Of a stretch of 64,000 nt of DNA, positions 1 to 8,744 are shown in pieces. Each line of letters begins with the position of its first letter. Positions within the stretch are counted from its first letter, which is position 1. This stretch comes from Rhodospirillaceae bacterium (lineage in GTDB: Bacteria; Pseudomonadota; Alphaproteobacteria; Dongiales; Dongiaceae), in the NCBI GenBank assembly GCA_008012315.1, contig SSEL01000012.1, positions 205,844 through 269,843 on the forward strand, written 5' to 3'. Under the pieces are notes generated by a model, which was not told where the DNA came from, made no database searches, and worked only from the letters and a program-made list of their open reading frames with translations. The translations under genes and the position numbers were made by a program.

Positions 1-914
1 TTGCCCTGATAGATCTTGATGATCTGGTCGAGCATGGCCAGGGCCTCGGCGCGCGGGCGCTGGAAGGTATTGCGGCCGATGATCGAGCCGTTGCCGCCGC
101 CGTCGCGGATGCCGCGGACTTCATCCAGCAGGCCGTTCAGGTCCTTCGACGCGCCGCCGGAGAAGACGACGATGCGTCGGCCGTTGAAGCAGGCTTGGGT
201 GACGTGACGGATACGCGCCGCCATCGTCGAGATATCGATCTTTTCCTTCTCGTAGACCTTTTTGGCTTCGGGCTGTTCGAGGAAGGCTGTGGGCGGCTTC
301 ACCTTGATGATATGGGCGCCGAGCAAGGCGGCCATATGGGCGGCATAGGCGCAGATATCCATCGCCGTTTCGCCGTCCTTGGAAATCGCATCGCCGCGCG
401 GATAGGACCAGACCACCACAGCGAGGCCGGCGGCCTTGGCTTCTTCCGCCAGCTCACGGATCTCTTCCATCATTTCGAAGGCATAATCACTGCCCGGATA
501 GATGGTGAAGCCGATGGCCGAGCAGCCGAGGCGCAGGGCGTCGTTCACCGTCCCGGTCACCGCCTGGTCCTTTTCGCGGGCCAGGCTGTTGGAGCTGTTG
601 ACCTTGAGGATGGTGGGGATGGCGCCGGCGAAGCTGTCGGCGCCGGCTTCGATCATGCCGAGCGGGGCGGCATAGGCGCTGAGGCCGGCTTCGATCGCCA
701 GGTCGAAATGGTAATGCGGGTCATAGGCGTCCGGATTGGGGGCGAAGCTGCGCGCCGGGCCATGCTCGAAGCCTTGGTCAACCGGGAGAATCACCAGCTT
801 GCCGCTGCCGCCGAGCTTACCCTGCATCAGGATACGGGCGAGATTGGCCTTGGTACCGGGATTGTCGCTTTCGTAATTGGCAAGGATCTTGCGGACCTTC
901 TGGCTGATTTTCAT
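1..914 (-). CDS. fbaB: Class I fructose-bisphosphate aldolase, C-terminus cut by window edge
   Basis: Cleaves fructose-1,6-bisphosphate to the two triose phosphates by Schiff-base chemistry in the cytoplasm. The frame reads from ATG at 914 (MKISQKVRKIL) without a stop to the left edge, so about 304 residues are visible. The early segment LPVDQGFEHGP and the later IIKVKPPT (about residues 202-209), with the likely Schiff-base lysine, are typical of the FbaB/DhnA branch. An A/T-poor spacer and a terminator separate it from the upstream livK-like gene, so it probably has its own promoter. In related genomes this gene often follows tkt-gap-pgk. Here gap lies about 8.8 kb away. Confidence 0.88.
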   Translation of the reverse strand, partial: MKISQKVRKILANYESDNPGTKANLARILMQGKLGGSGKLVILPVDQGFEHGPARSFAPNPDAYDPHYHFDLAIEAGLSAYAAPLGMIEAGADSFAGAIPTILKVNSSNSLAREKDQAVTGTVNDALRLGCSAIGFTIYPGSDYAFEMMEEIRELAEEAKAAGLAVVVWSYPRGDAISKDGETAMDICAYAAHMAALLGAHIIKVKPPTAFLEQPEAKKVYEKEKIDISTMAARIRHVTQACFNGRRIVVFSGGASKDLNGLLDEVRGIRDGGGNGSIIGRNTFQRPRAEALAMLDQIIKIYQG

Positions 915-1031
915 TGGTTCTTGGCTCCAGAATGGAAGGGGATGTCGGTTCTTAGCCAAGATTCCACCGGTTTTCAACGCTAGCGGACCCGACCTAGCGA
1001 TTTCTTGATCATGCATTCACGGGAAATACAT

Positions 1032-1070
1032 AAAAAAACCGGCCGGAAATCGCAAAGGGTCCGGCCGGAA
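1032..1070 (-). terminator. Intrinsic terminator of the livK-like gene
   Basis: A 9-bp inverted repeat (1039-1047 with 1060-1068, CCGGCCGGA type) is followed, on the minus strand, by a run of seven T (1032-1038). It lies about 60 nt past the livK stop, before the aldolase gene. Confidence 0.85.
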
Positions 1071-1126
1071 GGGATGTCAGACAGGTTGGACTGCGTTAGC
1101 GCTATCAGGCGCCGCTCGCCCCTGCG

Positions 1127-2245
1127 TCAGGTGTTCGGTTCGACGGAGGCCTTGCCGCCATGCCAACCCCACCAGACATAATGCACTTCTTTCAAGTCGC
1201 CTTTGGCATCCCAGGAGAGGTTGCCTATGACGGTCGGATAGCTGCCGTCGTGCAGGGCAGCGGCAACCTTGGCGCCGTCGATGGTGCCGACCTTGGCCGC
1301 GGCCTCGGCCCAGGCCTGGATCGCGGCATAGCTGTTGAGCGTATAGCCTTCCGGTTCGTAATTATCGGCGCGGAACCGCTTCACCACCTCCTGGGCCGCG
1401 GGCTCGTTCACCGCCGAGGCCGCATCCGGATAGATCAGGCCTTCGCCGGCCGGGCCGGAGATCGACCAGAATTCCGCTGAATTGACCGCGTCGCTGGCAA
1501 TGAACTGGCCCTGATATCCCTGGTCGCGGGCCTGCCGCACGATCAGGCCGATATCGTTGTAATAGCCACCGATGAAGACGGCATCGATCTCGGCGGCTTT
1601 CAGCTTGGAGAGCAGGGCGGAGAAATCACGCTGCTTCTGGGTATAGGTTTCCCGCATCGCCGCTTTCAGGCCGCCGGCCTCCATATTCTTGACGACGTTA
1701 TCGGCGACGCCTTGGCCATAGGCGGATTTGTCATCGAGGATGGCGACCTTCTTGCCGGCATATTTCTTGGCCAGCCAGTCGCCGGCGAAGACGCCCTGGC
1801 GGTCGTCGCGGCTGCAGGTGCGGAACAGGGTCGTGATGCCCTTGGTTGCACCTTCATCGGTCAAGGCCGGATTGGTCGCGGAAGGCGTGATCTGGATGAT
1901 GCCTTCCTCGCCATAGACATCGGAAGCGGGGATCGAGGCGCCGGAGCAGAAATGGCCGGTCACCATGGCGACTTTCTGATTGACCAGATCGTTGGCGACC
2001 TGCACCGCCTGTTTCGGATCGCATTGATCGTCGCCCAAGACCAGTTTGAGTTTCTTGCCGAGAACGCCGCCCGAGGCATTGATGTCCTGCACGGCCTTTT
2101 CGGCGCCCTTCCGCAACTGGTCGCCGAACGCGGCGAGGTCGCCGGTCATCGGTCCGGCAATGGCGATCGTGATATCCTCCGCCAAGGCCGGGGCTGCAAC
2201 GAGGGTGGCGGCTAGGATCGCGCCTGCCAGAAATCCGGATTTCAT
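1127..2245 (-). CDS. Branched-chain amino acid ABC transporter substrate-binding protein (LivK type)
   Basis: Periplasmic type I solute-binding protein of 372 aa. The N-terminus MKSGFLAGAILAATLVAAPALA is a clear Sec signal peptide. The mature part starts with DITIAIAGPMTGDLAAFG and continues with the family pattern GVLGKKLKLVLGDDQCDP and ITPSATNPALT. It lies 35 nt after the speB-like gene in the same direction, so the two are probably one operon. No Liv permease or ATPase genes lie nearby, so this is an orphan binding protein. The ligand cannot be read from sequence. Branched-chain amino acids are the family default, but the neighbour suggests a guanidino compound or other amine. Confidence 0.85.
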   Translation of the reverse strand: MKSGFLAGAILAATLVAAPALAEDITIAIAGPMTGDLAAFGDQLRKGAEKAVQDINASGGVLGKKLKLVLGDDQCDPKQAVQVANDLVNQKVAMVTGHFCSGASIPASDVYGEEGIIQITPSATNPALTDEGATKGITTLFRTCSRDDRQGVFAGDWLAKKYAGKKVAILDDKSAYGQGVADNVVKNMEAGGLKAAMRETYTQKQRDFSALLSKLKAAEIDAVFIGGYYNDIGLIVRQARDQGYQGQFIASDAVNSAEFWSISGPAGEGLIYPDAASAVNEPAAQEVVKRFRADNYEPEGYTLNSYAAIQAWAEAAAKVGTIDGAKVAAALHDGSYPTVIGNLSWDAKGDLKEVHYVWWGWHGGKASVEPNT

Positions 2246-2280
2246 GTTTCGCTCCCTGAAATATCGTTATTGGTTGATGG

Positions 2281-3306
2281 TCAGCGTTTCTTCTTCTTCG
2301 GTTTCGCCGCTGCCTGCTGTGTCCGGCAGCCGACGCCATAGAGGAAATTGAGCGCCAGCATGGCGCCGGTATTGGCCGTCATGTCGTTGATATCCAAAGG
2401 CGGAGAGATCTCGACGATATCGAGGCCGATGACCTTCGGATGCTGGCCGAGGCGGCGCAAGGCGCGTTGCACATCGCGGGCATCGAGGCCGCTGGCATTG
2501 GGCGCGGCGGTGCCGGGCGCCTGGCTGTGATCCAGTGCATCGATGTCGACCGAGACATAAATGGCTTCGACGCCCTTGCCGGCCCTGGCGATGGCGGTGT
2601 CGATGATCTTGTCGATGCCGGTCTCGCGCACCTCGATATTCGAAAAAACCGTGACGCCTTGCTCGCGGGCGTATTTGAGATGCGCCGGGGCATTGCAGAA
2701 ATCGGCGATGCCGATCTGCACCAGATTCCGCCCGGCGACGGGATCTTCCTTGAAGTTGAGCGCCTTGCGGAAGGGAACACCGCTGGATTCGGCGCCGAAA
2801 TGCGCCTCGCGCAGATCGTGATGGGCATCGAAGTGGATGACGCCGACGCCCTGGTCGCCATAGCAGCCGGTCGCCGCTTCCAGGATCGGCCAGGCGATCG
2901 AATGATCGCCGCCGATCGTCACCGGCACGATCTTATTGCGGAAGATGAAGGACATCACCCGGTTCAGGCGGCGGAAGCTCTCTTGCATGTTGGTGGCGAT
3001 GACGGCGATATCGCCGATATCGGCCGCCTTCAGATGCCCCATAGACTTGCCGTCGCGGGTGGAGAAGGTGGTGTAATAGGCCAACGCTTGGCGCACCGCA
3101 TCCGGCGCGTGGCGCGAGCCGGTGCGCACGGTGGATGCGCCATCGAACGGCATGCCGAGCAAGGCGACGTCAAGATCGGCGGTGAGCTTCCCCCATTCCA
3201 GCCATTGATTGGCGCGCTGCTCCGCCGGATCGCCCTTCAGGCTGTTGACGATACGTCCCGGCGGATTCAAATCCTGTGCGTCGAACTGGGTGACGAGCTT
3301 CTGCAT
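2281..3306 (-). CDS. speB: Ureohydrolase (agmatinase/guanidinobutyrase type)
   Basis: Mn-dependent hydrolase releasing urea from a guanidino compound, 341 aa. Metal-binding motifs are intact: GGDHS (D134, H135), HFDAHHD (D160, H162, D164) and SVDIDALD (D254, D256). The usual D-P after that motif is D-H here (DHSQAPGTAAP). The start at 3306 is preferred over the in-frame ATG at 3345 because GGGAGA lies just upstream and the conserved region starts soon after. The C-terminus is a lysine-rich tail. It is followed by a livK-like gene and faces a divergent LysR gene. Agmatine, guanidinobutyrate or formiminoglutamate are all possible substrates. Confidence 0.85.
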   Translation of the reverse strand: MQKLVTQFDAQDLNPPGRIVNSLKGDPAEQRANQWLEWGKLTADLDVALLGMPFDGASTVRTGSRHAPDAVRQALAYYTTFSTRDGKSMGHLKAADIGDIAVIATNMQESFRRLNRVMSFIFRNKIVPVTIGGDHSIAWPILEAATGCYGDQGVGVIHFDAHHDLREAHFGAESSGVPFRKALNFKEDPVAGRNLVQIGIADFCNAPAHLKYAREQGVTVFSNIEVRETGIDKIIDTAIARAGKGVEAIYVSVDIDALDHSQAPGTAAPNASGLDARDVQRALRRLGQHPKVIGLDIVEISPPLDINDMTANTGAMLALNFLYGVGCRTQQAAAKPKKKKR

Positions 3307-3391
3307 GTTCTCCCGACCTGCTGATGTTCTTGCTTTTTGGCGCATGGACAGTAGGGCCGGGGCTCACTTCCAAAAATACTCGATATACGGT

Positions 3392-3414
3392 CTTTACTTC
3401 GTTATTTAGTAAAG
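3392..3414. promoter_or_regulatory. Likely LysR box between speB and its divergent regulator
   Basis: CTTTAC-N11-GTAAAG is a perfect 6-bp inverted repeat with the 11-nt spacing typical of LysR-type sites. It sits about 85 nt upstream of the speB start and about 40 nt upstream of the regulator start. Confidence 0.65.
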
Positions 3415-3456
3415 TGATTTCCGTCAGGAATTTTGGTCGGTCATGGCATTCCAATA

Positions 3457-4377
3457 ATGGCACTGGCGCATAAGCAACGCACCGAACTCCATAACGTCGA
3501 TTTGCGGCTGCTGAAGATCTTCCGCTCGGTCGTCGAACATGGCGGCTTCGCCGGTGCCCAGACCGAGATGAATGTCACCATGTCGGCGATCAGCGGCGCC
3601 ATTTCCGCCCTGGAAACCCGGCTCGGTTGCCGTTTGTGCTATCGCGGCCGGGGCGGCTTTCGCCTGACCGAGGATGGCGCGCGGGTCTATGGCGCCCTGG
3701 GACGGCTGAATGCGGCGATCGATCAATTCCACCGCGAGGCGGCCCAGAGCGACCAGGCCCTGGGCGGCGTGCTGCGGATCGGCATGGTCGATGCGGTGGC
3801 GACCATCCAGCCCAATGCCCTCATCACGGCTTTCGCGCGGTTGCGGGAGAAGGCGCCGAATGTCACCCTGACATTGAAGATCGACACGCCGCAGGATCTT
3901 ATTCATGCCCTGCATGAGGAGGTCTTCGACGTCGTCATCGTGCCGGTCTTCCGCCGCCTCATGGGATTGCGCGTCACCCTCATCGAGGATGACAACCTGC
4001 AGATCATCCATTGCGGTGCCGGCCATCCGCTCTTCGGCAAGAGCGATCGCGAGATCACCTTCGACATGATCACGTCTCAAACCTTTGTCGCCCGCACCCA
4101 TATGCAAGGTTGGACGCCGCCGCGCGGCCTGCGGTTCAACGAACAGGCCTGGACATCCGATATCGAGGCGATCGCGGCTTTGGTTCTCTCCGGACAGTAT
4201 CTCGGCTATCTGCCGGAAATCTATTCGCTGCCCTGGGTCGAGTGCGGCCAGATGTGGCCGATGAAACGGACGCAACTTTCCTATCGCTCGCGCGTCTGTG
4301 CCGTCGCCCGCAAGACCTCGCCTTCGAAGCTGGCGAATTTGTTCTGCAGCCTGATTGCCGAGGCGAAGAAAGGCTAG
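3457..4377 (+). CDS. LysR-family transcriptional regulator, divergent from speB-livK
   Basis: About 306 aa. An N-terminal winged helix-turn-helix (VDLRLLKIFRSVVEHGGFAGAQ, then AISGAISALETRLGCRL) is followed by a LysR substrate-binding domain. The frame is open from ATG 3433, but 3457 (MALAHKQR) gives the normal distance to the HTH. It probably controls the divergent speB-livK operon through the inverted repeat at 3392-3414. The effector is not predictable. Confidence 0.85.
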   Translation: MALAHKQRTELHNVDLRLLKIFRSVVEHGGFAGAQTEMNVTMSAISGAISALETRLGCRLCYRGRGGFRLTEDGARVYGALGRLNAAIDQFHREAAQSDQALGGVLRIGMVDAVATIQPNALITAFARLREKAPNVTLTLKIDTPQDLIHALHEEVFDVVIVPVFRRLMGLRVTLIEDDNLQIIHCGAGHPLFGKSDREITFDMITSQTFVARTHMQGWTPPRGLRFNEQAWTSDIEAIAALVLSGQYLGYLPEIYSLPWVECGQMWPMKRTQLSYRSRVCAVARKTSPSKLANLFCSLIAEAKKG

Positions 4378-4415
4378 GCGGCTTTCTTTGTTCAAGGCTA
4401 TCCGGTAAAGAAAAG

Positions 4416-4527
4416 CCCCTCACCTCAACCCTCTCCCCGCAAGCGGGGCGAGGGAGAAGAAAGCCGGATCAGCTATTGGCAACAGCGTTCCCTCGCCCCT
4501 CCGAGGAGAGGGTTGGGGCGAGGGGGG
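4416..4527. repeat. Dispersed palindromic CCCCTCACC... element (copy 1)
   Basis: The arm at 4416-4436 (CCCCTCACCTCAACCCTCTCC) is matched, with two mismatches, by the reverse complement of the arm ending at about 4526. Each arm is next to a smaller GC hairpin (CCCCGC/GCGGGG). The same core occurs at 31902-31994, and a related start is seen at the very end of the window. It lies in the gap between the convergent LysR gene and the 4608-4988 gene. No coding potential. Confidence 0.8.
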
Positions 4528-4607
4528 TGTCTGCTGACAAAATGAGCGTCCCCGTTTTCGTCGACAGCGCTAAGCCCAAACGCTGCAACGACTTCAAACA
4601 CCTGTCC

Positions 4608-4988
4608 TCAATCCGAATCGGATTTCATCAGGGATGGGTGTTGCGTCTCGATCGTGGCGCCGAGCTGGCCGGCGATGCTGCGCAATTTGTCCAGCATGAC
4701 GGGCGAGCCGCGAAAACAGATGACGCGCAGACCTTCGCACATCGCGGCATGGGCAAGATCGCCCCGGTCGCCGCAATCCAGCACGATCAGCGCCTTGCGG
4801 TCGGGGAAGGCCGCCGTCACCTGGCGTTGCAATTCGGCGAACCAGAGGACGCCATGCGTGCTGGCGGCATCCATCGGCGACCAGAAACGCAACGCGACAT
4901 CGTTCGTTGCCGCCAGGCGTTCGGCGACGTCATCGAAAGTTTCGACCATACCGGCCTTGATCGGAAGCGATTCTCTTTTCGCGCTCAT
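4608..4988 (-). CDS. Conserved-looking small protein of unknown function
   Basis: 126 aa from the ATG at 4988 (MSAKRESLPIKAG). A longer frame to 5090 exists but would run into the sodC promoter region. The composition is that of a small globular alpha/beta protein, with AALIVLDCGDRGDLAHAA-like and GLRVICFRGSP segments. No membrane segment or signal peptide. I do not recognise the family. It is convergent with the LysR gene and divergent from sodC. Confidence 0.6.
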   Translation of the reverse strand: MSAKRESLPIKAGMVETFDDVAERLAATNDVALRFWSPMDAASTHGVLWFAELQRQVTAAFPDRKALIVLDCGDRGDLAHAAMCEGLRVICFRGSPVMLDKLRSIAGQLGATIETQHPSLMKSDSD

Positions 4989-5105
4989 GCAGGCAGTGTA
5001 GCACAAGAGAGTCGCGTACGAGAAAGGTCGCCGGAACTTTCCCTCGCTGTGGTTGTTCCCGTGGCGGGCCGATGCATAAGCGAAACCCATATGAGGAGGG
5101 CTATC

Positions 5106-5651
5106 ATGACCAAGCGTCCCGTTCTGAAACTCGCCATCGGCGTCCCTGCATTATTGGCAGGGCTGGCCTGGGCGGAAGCCGCTTTGGCTGAACGGGCGGT
5201 CGTCACGATGCATGAGATCACGCCCGAAGGCACAGGAAAGCAGCTCGGCACCATCACGTTGACCGATACCGATGCCGGCTTGCAGCTTGCCTTCCAGTTG
5301 AAGGGCCTGCCGCCGGGTGATCACGGCATTCATGTGCATGAAAATGGCTCCTGCGACGCGGCCTCCAAGGATGGCGAGATGCAAGCCGGGCTGGGGGCCG
5401 GCGGTCACTACGATCCCGCCCATAGCGGCCATCACCTCGGCCCCAACGGGCAGGGCCATCTCGGCGACCTCGAATTGATCAGTGTCGATGTCAGCGGCAT
5501 CGATACCGAGATCACCACGGCGAAGCGGCTGCATCTCAGCGATATTCGCGGCCGGGCGATCATCATTCATGCCGGTGGCGACAATTACGCCGACCAGCCG
5601 AAGCCGCTGGGCGGCGGCGGTGCCCGCATCGCCTGCGGCATCATCAAATAA
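5106..5651 (+). CDS. sodC: Periplasmic Cu/Zn superoxide dismutase
   Basis: 181 aa. Disproportionates superoxide in the periplasm. A signal peptide (MTKRPVLKLAIGVPALLAGL...ALA) precedes the beta-barrel. Metal-ligand and disulfide motifs are intact: GIHVHENGSCD, GGHYDPAHSGHHLGPNGQGHLGDL and the C-terminal GGGGARIACGII. The start at 5106 has GAGGAGGG 5 nt upstream. A longer frame begins far upstream at 4011 but is only overlap with other genes. It ends 6 nt from the convergent thioesterase gene, so any terminator is shared or lies inside the neighbour. Confidence 0.95.
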   Translation: MTKRPVLKLAIGVPALLAGLAWAEAALAERAVVTMHEITPEGTGKQLGTITLTDTDAGLQLAFQLKGLPPGDHGIHVHENGSCDAASKDGEMQAGLGAGGHYDPAHSGHHLGPNGQGHLGDLELISVDVSGIDTEITTAKRLHLSDIRGRAIIIHAGGDNYADQPKPLGGGGARIACGIIK

Positions 5652-5657
5652 GCTGCC

Positions 5658-6086
5658 TCAGGCTGTCAGCGATCCGCCTTTATTGAGGACGCGGTTCAGG
5701 AAGCGATCGTTGTCGATGACCGCGCGCTCATGAAAGCCGCCGCCGATCTCCTCGATATCGTCGCGACAGGACACGCGGAAGCGCAATTGCCGGTCGCGGA
5801 TCTCGATCAGTTCGACCTCTGCCGTGACCGTCATGCCTATGGGTGTTGCCGCCGTGTGCCGGATGTCGACCAGGATACCCACCGTCCGCTGAAGCGGCAG
5901 GAGATAGGGCCGCAAGGCGGCGATGCAGGTCCATTCGATGAAACCGACCATATGCGCGGTGGCGAAGACCGGTGGCATCTCGACATCGCTGTGATACAGC
6001 GGCGCCATGGCCGGAACGGTCAGGATATCGGTGATCGGCAAGGTATCGCGATAGACCAATCCCGGCTGCAGCTGTTCCAGACCCAT
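5658..6086 (-). CDS. FlK-like hot-dog thioesterase
   Basis: 142 aa. The layout matches fluoroacetyl-CoA thioesterase-like proteins: FATAHMVGFIEWTC gives T43 and E51, and the VDIRHTAATPIG segment gives H77. These sit one residue from the catalytic T42/E50/H76 of FlK. This supports hydrolysis of a short acyl-CoA, but fluoroacetyl-CoA itself is not implied. It lies 20 nt downstream of the aldo/keto reductase gene on the same strand and is probably co-transcribed with it. Confidence 0.75.
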   Translation of the reverse strand: MGLEQLQPGLVYRDTLPITDILTVPAMAPLYHSDVEMPPVFATAHMVGFIEWTCIAALRPYLLPLQRTVGILVDIRHTAATPIGMTVTAEVELIEIRDRQLRFRVSCRDDIEEIGGGFHERAVIDNDRFLNRVLNKGGSLTA

Positions 6087-6106
6087 GCCGATCTCCTTTC
6101 GGTCCT

Positions 6107-7114
6107 TCAGCGTTCGCTGTCCAGCGAGGCCATGCCGTGTTCCGGATAACGCGCACCGGCAACCGCTTCCGGCGGCACCGCCTTTTCGATGGCGGCGATA
6201 TCTTCCGCCGTCAGCTTGACCTCCAGCGCACCGAGCGCCTCGGTCAGCCGATCTCGGCGCCGGGCGCCCACCAGGGGGATGATATCCGATCCGCGCGACA
6301 GCGCCCAGGCGATGACGATTTGCGCGACGCTGACGCCTTTTGCCGCCGCGACGTGGCGCAGGGCCTCGACCAAAGCGAGGTTGCGGTCGATATTCGCCGG
6401 ATCGAAGCGCGGGCTATGGCCGCGAAAATCATTGGCCTCGACGCGCTGCGCCTTCGACCAGTGGCCGCTGATCAGGCCGCGCCCCAGCACGCCATAGGCG
6501 GTGATGGCGATGCCGAGCTCACGGCAGGCCGGCAGGATCTTGTCCTCGATGCCGCGCGAGATCAGCGAATACTCGATCTGCAGATCGACGATCGGATGGA
6601 CGCGATGGGCCCGGCGGATGGTCTCGGCATTCATTTCGGAGAGGCCGATATGCCGCACATAGCCGGCCTTGACGAGATCGGCGATGGCGCCAACCGTGTC
6701 CTCGATCGGCACATTGGGGTCGAGCCGGGCCGGGCGGTAGATATCGATGTAATCCGTGCCCAGACGCTTCAGGCTATAGGCGACGAAGTTCTTGACCGCG
6801 GCGGGGCGGCAATCGAAACCGAGCCAGGAGGCGTCAGGTCCGCGCAAGGCGCCGAACTTGACGCTGATCTGCACCTGGTCGCGCTTGACGTTGCGCAGGC
6901 CTTCCTGCAACAGCAATTCGTTATGGCCCATGGCGTAGAAATCGCCGGTATCGAGCAAGGTCATGCCGCGTTCGATGGCCATGGCCAAGGTGGCGAGGCT
7001 TTCCGTCCGGTCCGCCGGACCATAGAAATCAGACATGCCCATGCAACCAAGGCCGAGCGGGAAGGTCTTGGGACCGGTGGAACCGAGCTGACGTGGTGTC
7101 ATGATGCGCTCCAT
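6107..7114 (-). CDS. Aldo/keto reductase lacking the canonical catalytic histidine
   Basis: 335 aa TIM-barrel NADPH-dependent oxidoreductase. D55 and Y60 (LLDTGDFY) and K86 (SVKFG) of the tetrad are visible. The usual LHR/QHR histidine region reads DIYRPARLDP, without histidine. The cofactor-binding end (RGSDIIPLVGARRRDRL) is intact. The ATG at 7114 or the one at 7102 (MTPRQLGSTG) could be the start. Upstream of the thioesterase gene in one likely operon. Substrate unknown. Confidence 0.85.
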   Translation of the reverse strand: MERIMTPRQLGSTGPKTFPLGLGCMGMSDFYGPADRTESLATLAMAIERGMTLLDTGDFYAMGHNELLLQEGLRNVKRDQVQISVKFGALRGPDASWLGFDCRPAAVKNFVAYSLKRLGTDYIDIYRPARLDPNVPIEDTVGAIADLVKAGYVRHIGLSEMNAETIRRAHRVHPIVDLQIEYSLISRGIEDKILPACRELGIAITAYGVLGRGLISGHWSKAQRVEANDFRGHSPRFDPANIDRNLALVEALRHVAAAKGVSVAQIVIAWALSRGSDIIPLVGARRRDRLTEALGALEVKLTAEDIAAIEKAVPPEAVAGARYPEHGMASLDSER

Positions 7115-7200
7115 GCTGAAAGCTGGTGATGCACAGAGCTATAGATCAGCGAAAATCCATCGCCAACAATATCATTGTATCGAGACGATCACCGGTTTCC

Positions 7201-7671
7201 TTAGCTGATCGGCCCCAGGATCCGGAAGGGGTAATAGGCATTGGGGCCGTTCTCGGCGCTCAGCGAATGAACGCGCGTTGCGGTCGCGAAGGAGGTACCA
7301 CCCAGCATCACGAAGCAGGTGCCCTTCTTCCACCACACCGAACTTTTCAGGCAAAGCTGTCCGGCGGTGTTCACGCGCCAGGTACCGTCACTGACATATT
7401 GCTTCGCTCCGATGCCGGCTTCTACTTTGCGGTTTTTGTGCAGGTTGAGCCAGAAGGGGCCATCCTCATCGGTGATCTGCACGCGATGACCGCCCACATC
7501 GCCGGCATTGACGACAATCGGCGCATTGGCGTTCACCGGCTTGGCGAATTGCGGTTCATAGCCGGCGACGGGAGGTTCTTCGGAGGATCGGAAAAACGCG
7601 CAGCCGCTCAGCAAGATCGCCGACAGGAAGAGGCTGGCGAGAAGGTTGAGTGAGATCGGTGATTTCATCAT
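7201..7671 (-). CDS. Small lipoprotein of unknown function
   Basis: 156 aa. The N-terminus MMKSPISLNLLASLFLSAILLSGC is a lipoprotein signal with lipobox LSGC. The rest is a small domain with DGPFWLNLHKNRKVEAGIG and SDGTWRVNTAGQLCLKSSVWWKKGTCF, whose two cysteines could pair. The W...G.LC...C pattern recalls small secreted domains of the DUF995 sort, but this is only a resemblance. It stands alone between the reductase and ampR genes. Confidence 0.7.
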   Translation of the reverse strand: MMKSPISLNLLASLFLSAILLSGCAFFRSSEEPPVAGYEPQFAKPVNANAPIVVNAGDVGGHRVQITDEDGPFWLNLHKNRKVEAGIGAKQYVSDGTWRVNTAGQLCLKSSVWWKKGTCFVMLGGTSFATATRVHSLSAENGPNAYYPFRILGPIS

Positions 7672-7752
7672 CGTCCGCTTTCTACCTGCACGTGATTCAC
7701 AGTGTCTGGCACAGTTGCGCAGGAAGAGGGCTGAAACAAGCGCGTAACTGTT

Positions 7753-8631
7753 TCAATTCGCGACAAGCGATGCCTGTTCCTTGATCCAGCTTTTGAAGCC
7801 TTGCATGGCCGATGTCATGCGCTTCGATTTCAACCAGGTGAGCCAGTAGCCACCGACGCTGCTTTCAACCGGGAAAGGTTGAACAAGGCGGCCGTCGCGA
7901 AGTTCCTGCGCGAACATCGAGACGGGGACGAGCGCCGCGCCGGCATCCTGCATGGCGGCTTCCGCCATCAGGCGTGATGAATCGAAAACGGGGCCGCGAA
8001 TGGCCGGCGCGTCGATGCCGGCGGCGGCGAACCAGCAGGGCCAGTCATCTGTGCGATAGGGGCGCAGCAGGATTTCCCGCGCGAGATCGCCGGGCGTCTT
8101 CAAGCGCCGCGCCATGGCGGGGCCACAGAGAACCGATAGAGGGGCATCGAGCAATGGCTCGGCCTGTATGCCGGGCCAAGCGCCGTCGCCGAAGCGGATG
8201 GCGAAATCCAATCCTTCACCGGCGACATCGACGACGTTGTTATGGGTCAGCAGCCGCAGCTCGACGAAAGGATGCATCTCCCGGAATGAGGCCAACCGCG
8301 ACATCAGCCAGCCGACCGCGAAGGTGCCGACGGCGCTGACCGTCAGGACCTCGGTGACATGTCCGCTTTCGAAACGCTTGATGATCCTCTTGATCCGGTC
8401 GAAGGCATCCGACAGGACCGGCAGCAGCGCCAGGCCTTCATCTGTCAAAGCAAGCCCGCGCGGCAGGCGGCGGAACAATTGCGCGCCAAGCTGCACCTCC
8501 AATGCCCGGACCTGCTGGCTGACGGCGGCCTGGGTGACATGTAGTTCGCGGGCAGCGCAGGTGAAGCTCAAATGCCGCGCCGAAGCCTCGAAGGCGCGCA
8601 GGGCATTGAGGGGAAGGTGGGAAGAGGTCAT
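7753..8631 (-). CDS. ampR: AmpR/GcvA-type LysR regulator of the adjacent beta-lactamase
   Basis: 292 aa. The N-terminus (LPLNALRAFEASARHLSFT, AVSQQVRALE) and the C-terminal domain (EGLDFAIRFGDGAWPG, GGYWLTWLKS) match AmpR closely. AmpR proteins bind muropeptides from cell-wall recycling and activate a divergent bla gene. The bla gene here starts 113 nt away on the other strand, the classic ampR-bla layout. The intergenic region is A/T-rich next to ampR (AAAAGATTTTCTATT at about 8640-8654), a possible operator. Confidence 0.88.
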   Translation of the reverse strand: MTSSHLPLNALRAFEASARHLSFTCAARELHVTQAAVSQQVRALEVQLGAQLFRRLPRGLALTDEGLALLPVLSDAFDRIKRIIKRFESGHVTEVLTVSAVGTFAVGWLMSRLASFREMHPFVELRLLTHNNVVDVAGEGLDFAIRFGDGAWPGIQAEPLLDAPLSVLCGPAMARRLKTPGDLAREILLRPYRTDDWPCWFAAAGIDAPAIRGPVFDSSRLMAEAAMQDAGAALVPVSMFAQELRDGRLVQPFPVESSVGGYWLTWLKSKRMTSAMQGFKSWIKEQASLVAN

Positions 8632-8744
8632 GGCGACTTAAAAGATTTTCTATTGGCTGCTGACAATTATGATCGTTTGTTGCTAGGCGGGATAAGCTCG
8701 ATAGTCACTGCACTTAACCCCGCTTGTTAAAGTAGGAGATGAAA

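Noticed and set aside
195..983. A 262-codon plus-strand frame opposite the aldolase
   Set aside because: The minus strand encodes a clear FbaB-type protein; this is a shadow.
4011..5651. A single 546-codon plus-strand protein including SodC
   Set aside because: The SodC part has its own start, RBS and signal peptide at 5106. The upstream part overlaps the LysR gene in another frame and the palindromic element.
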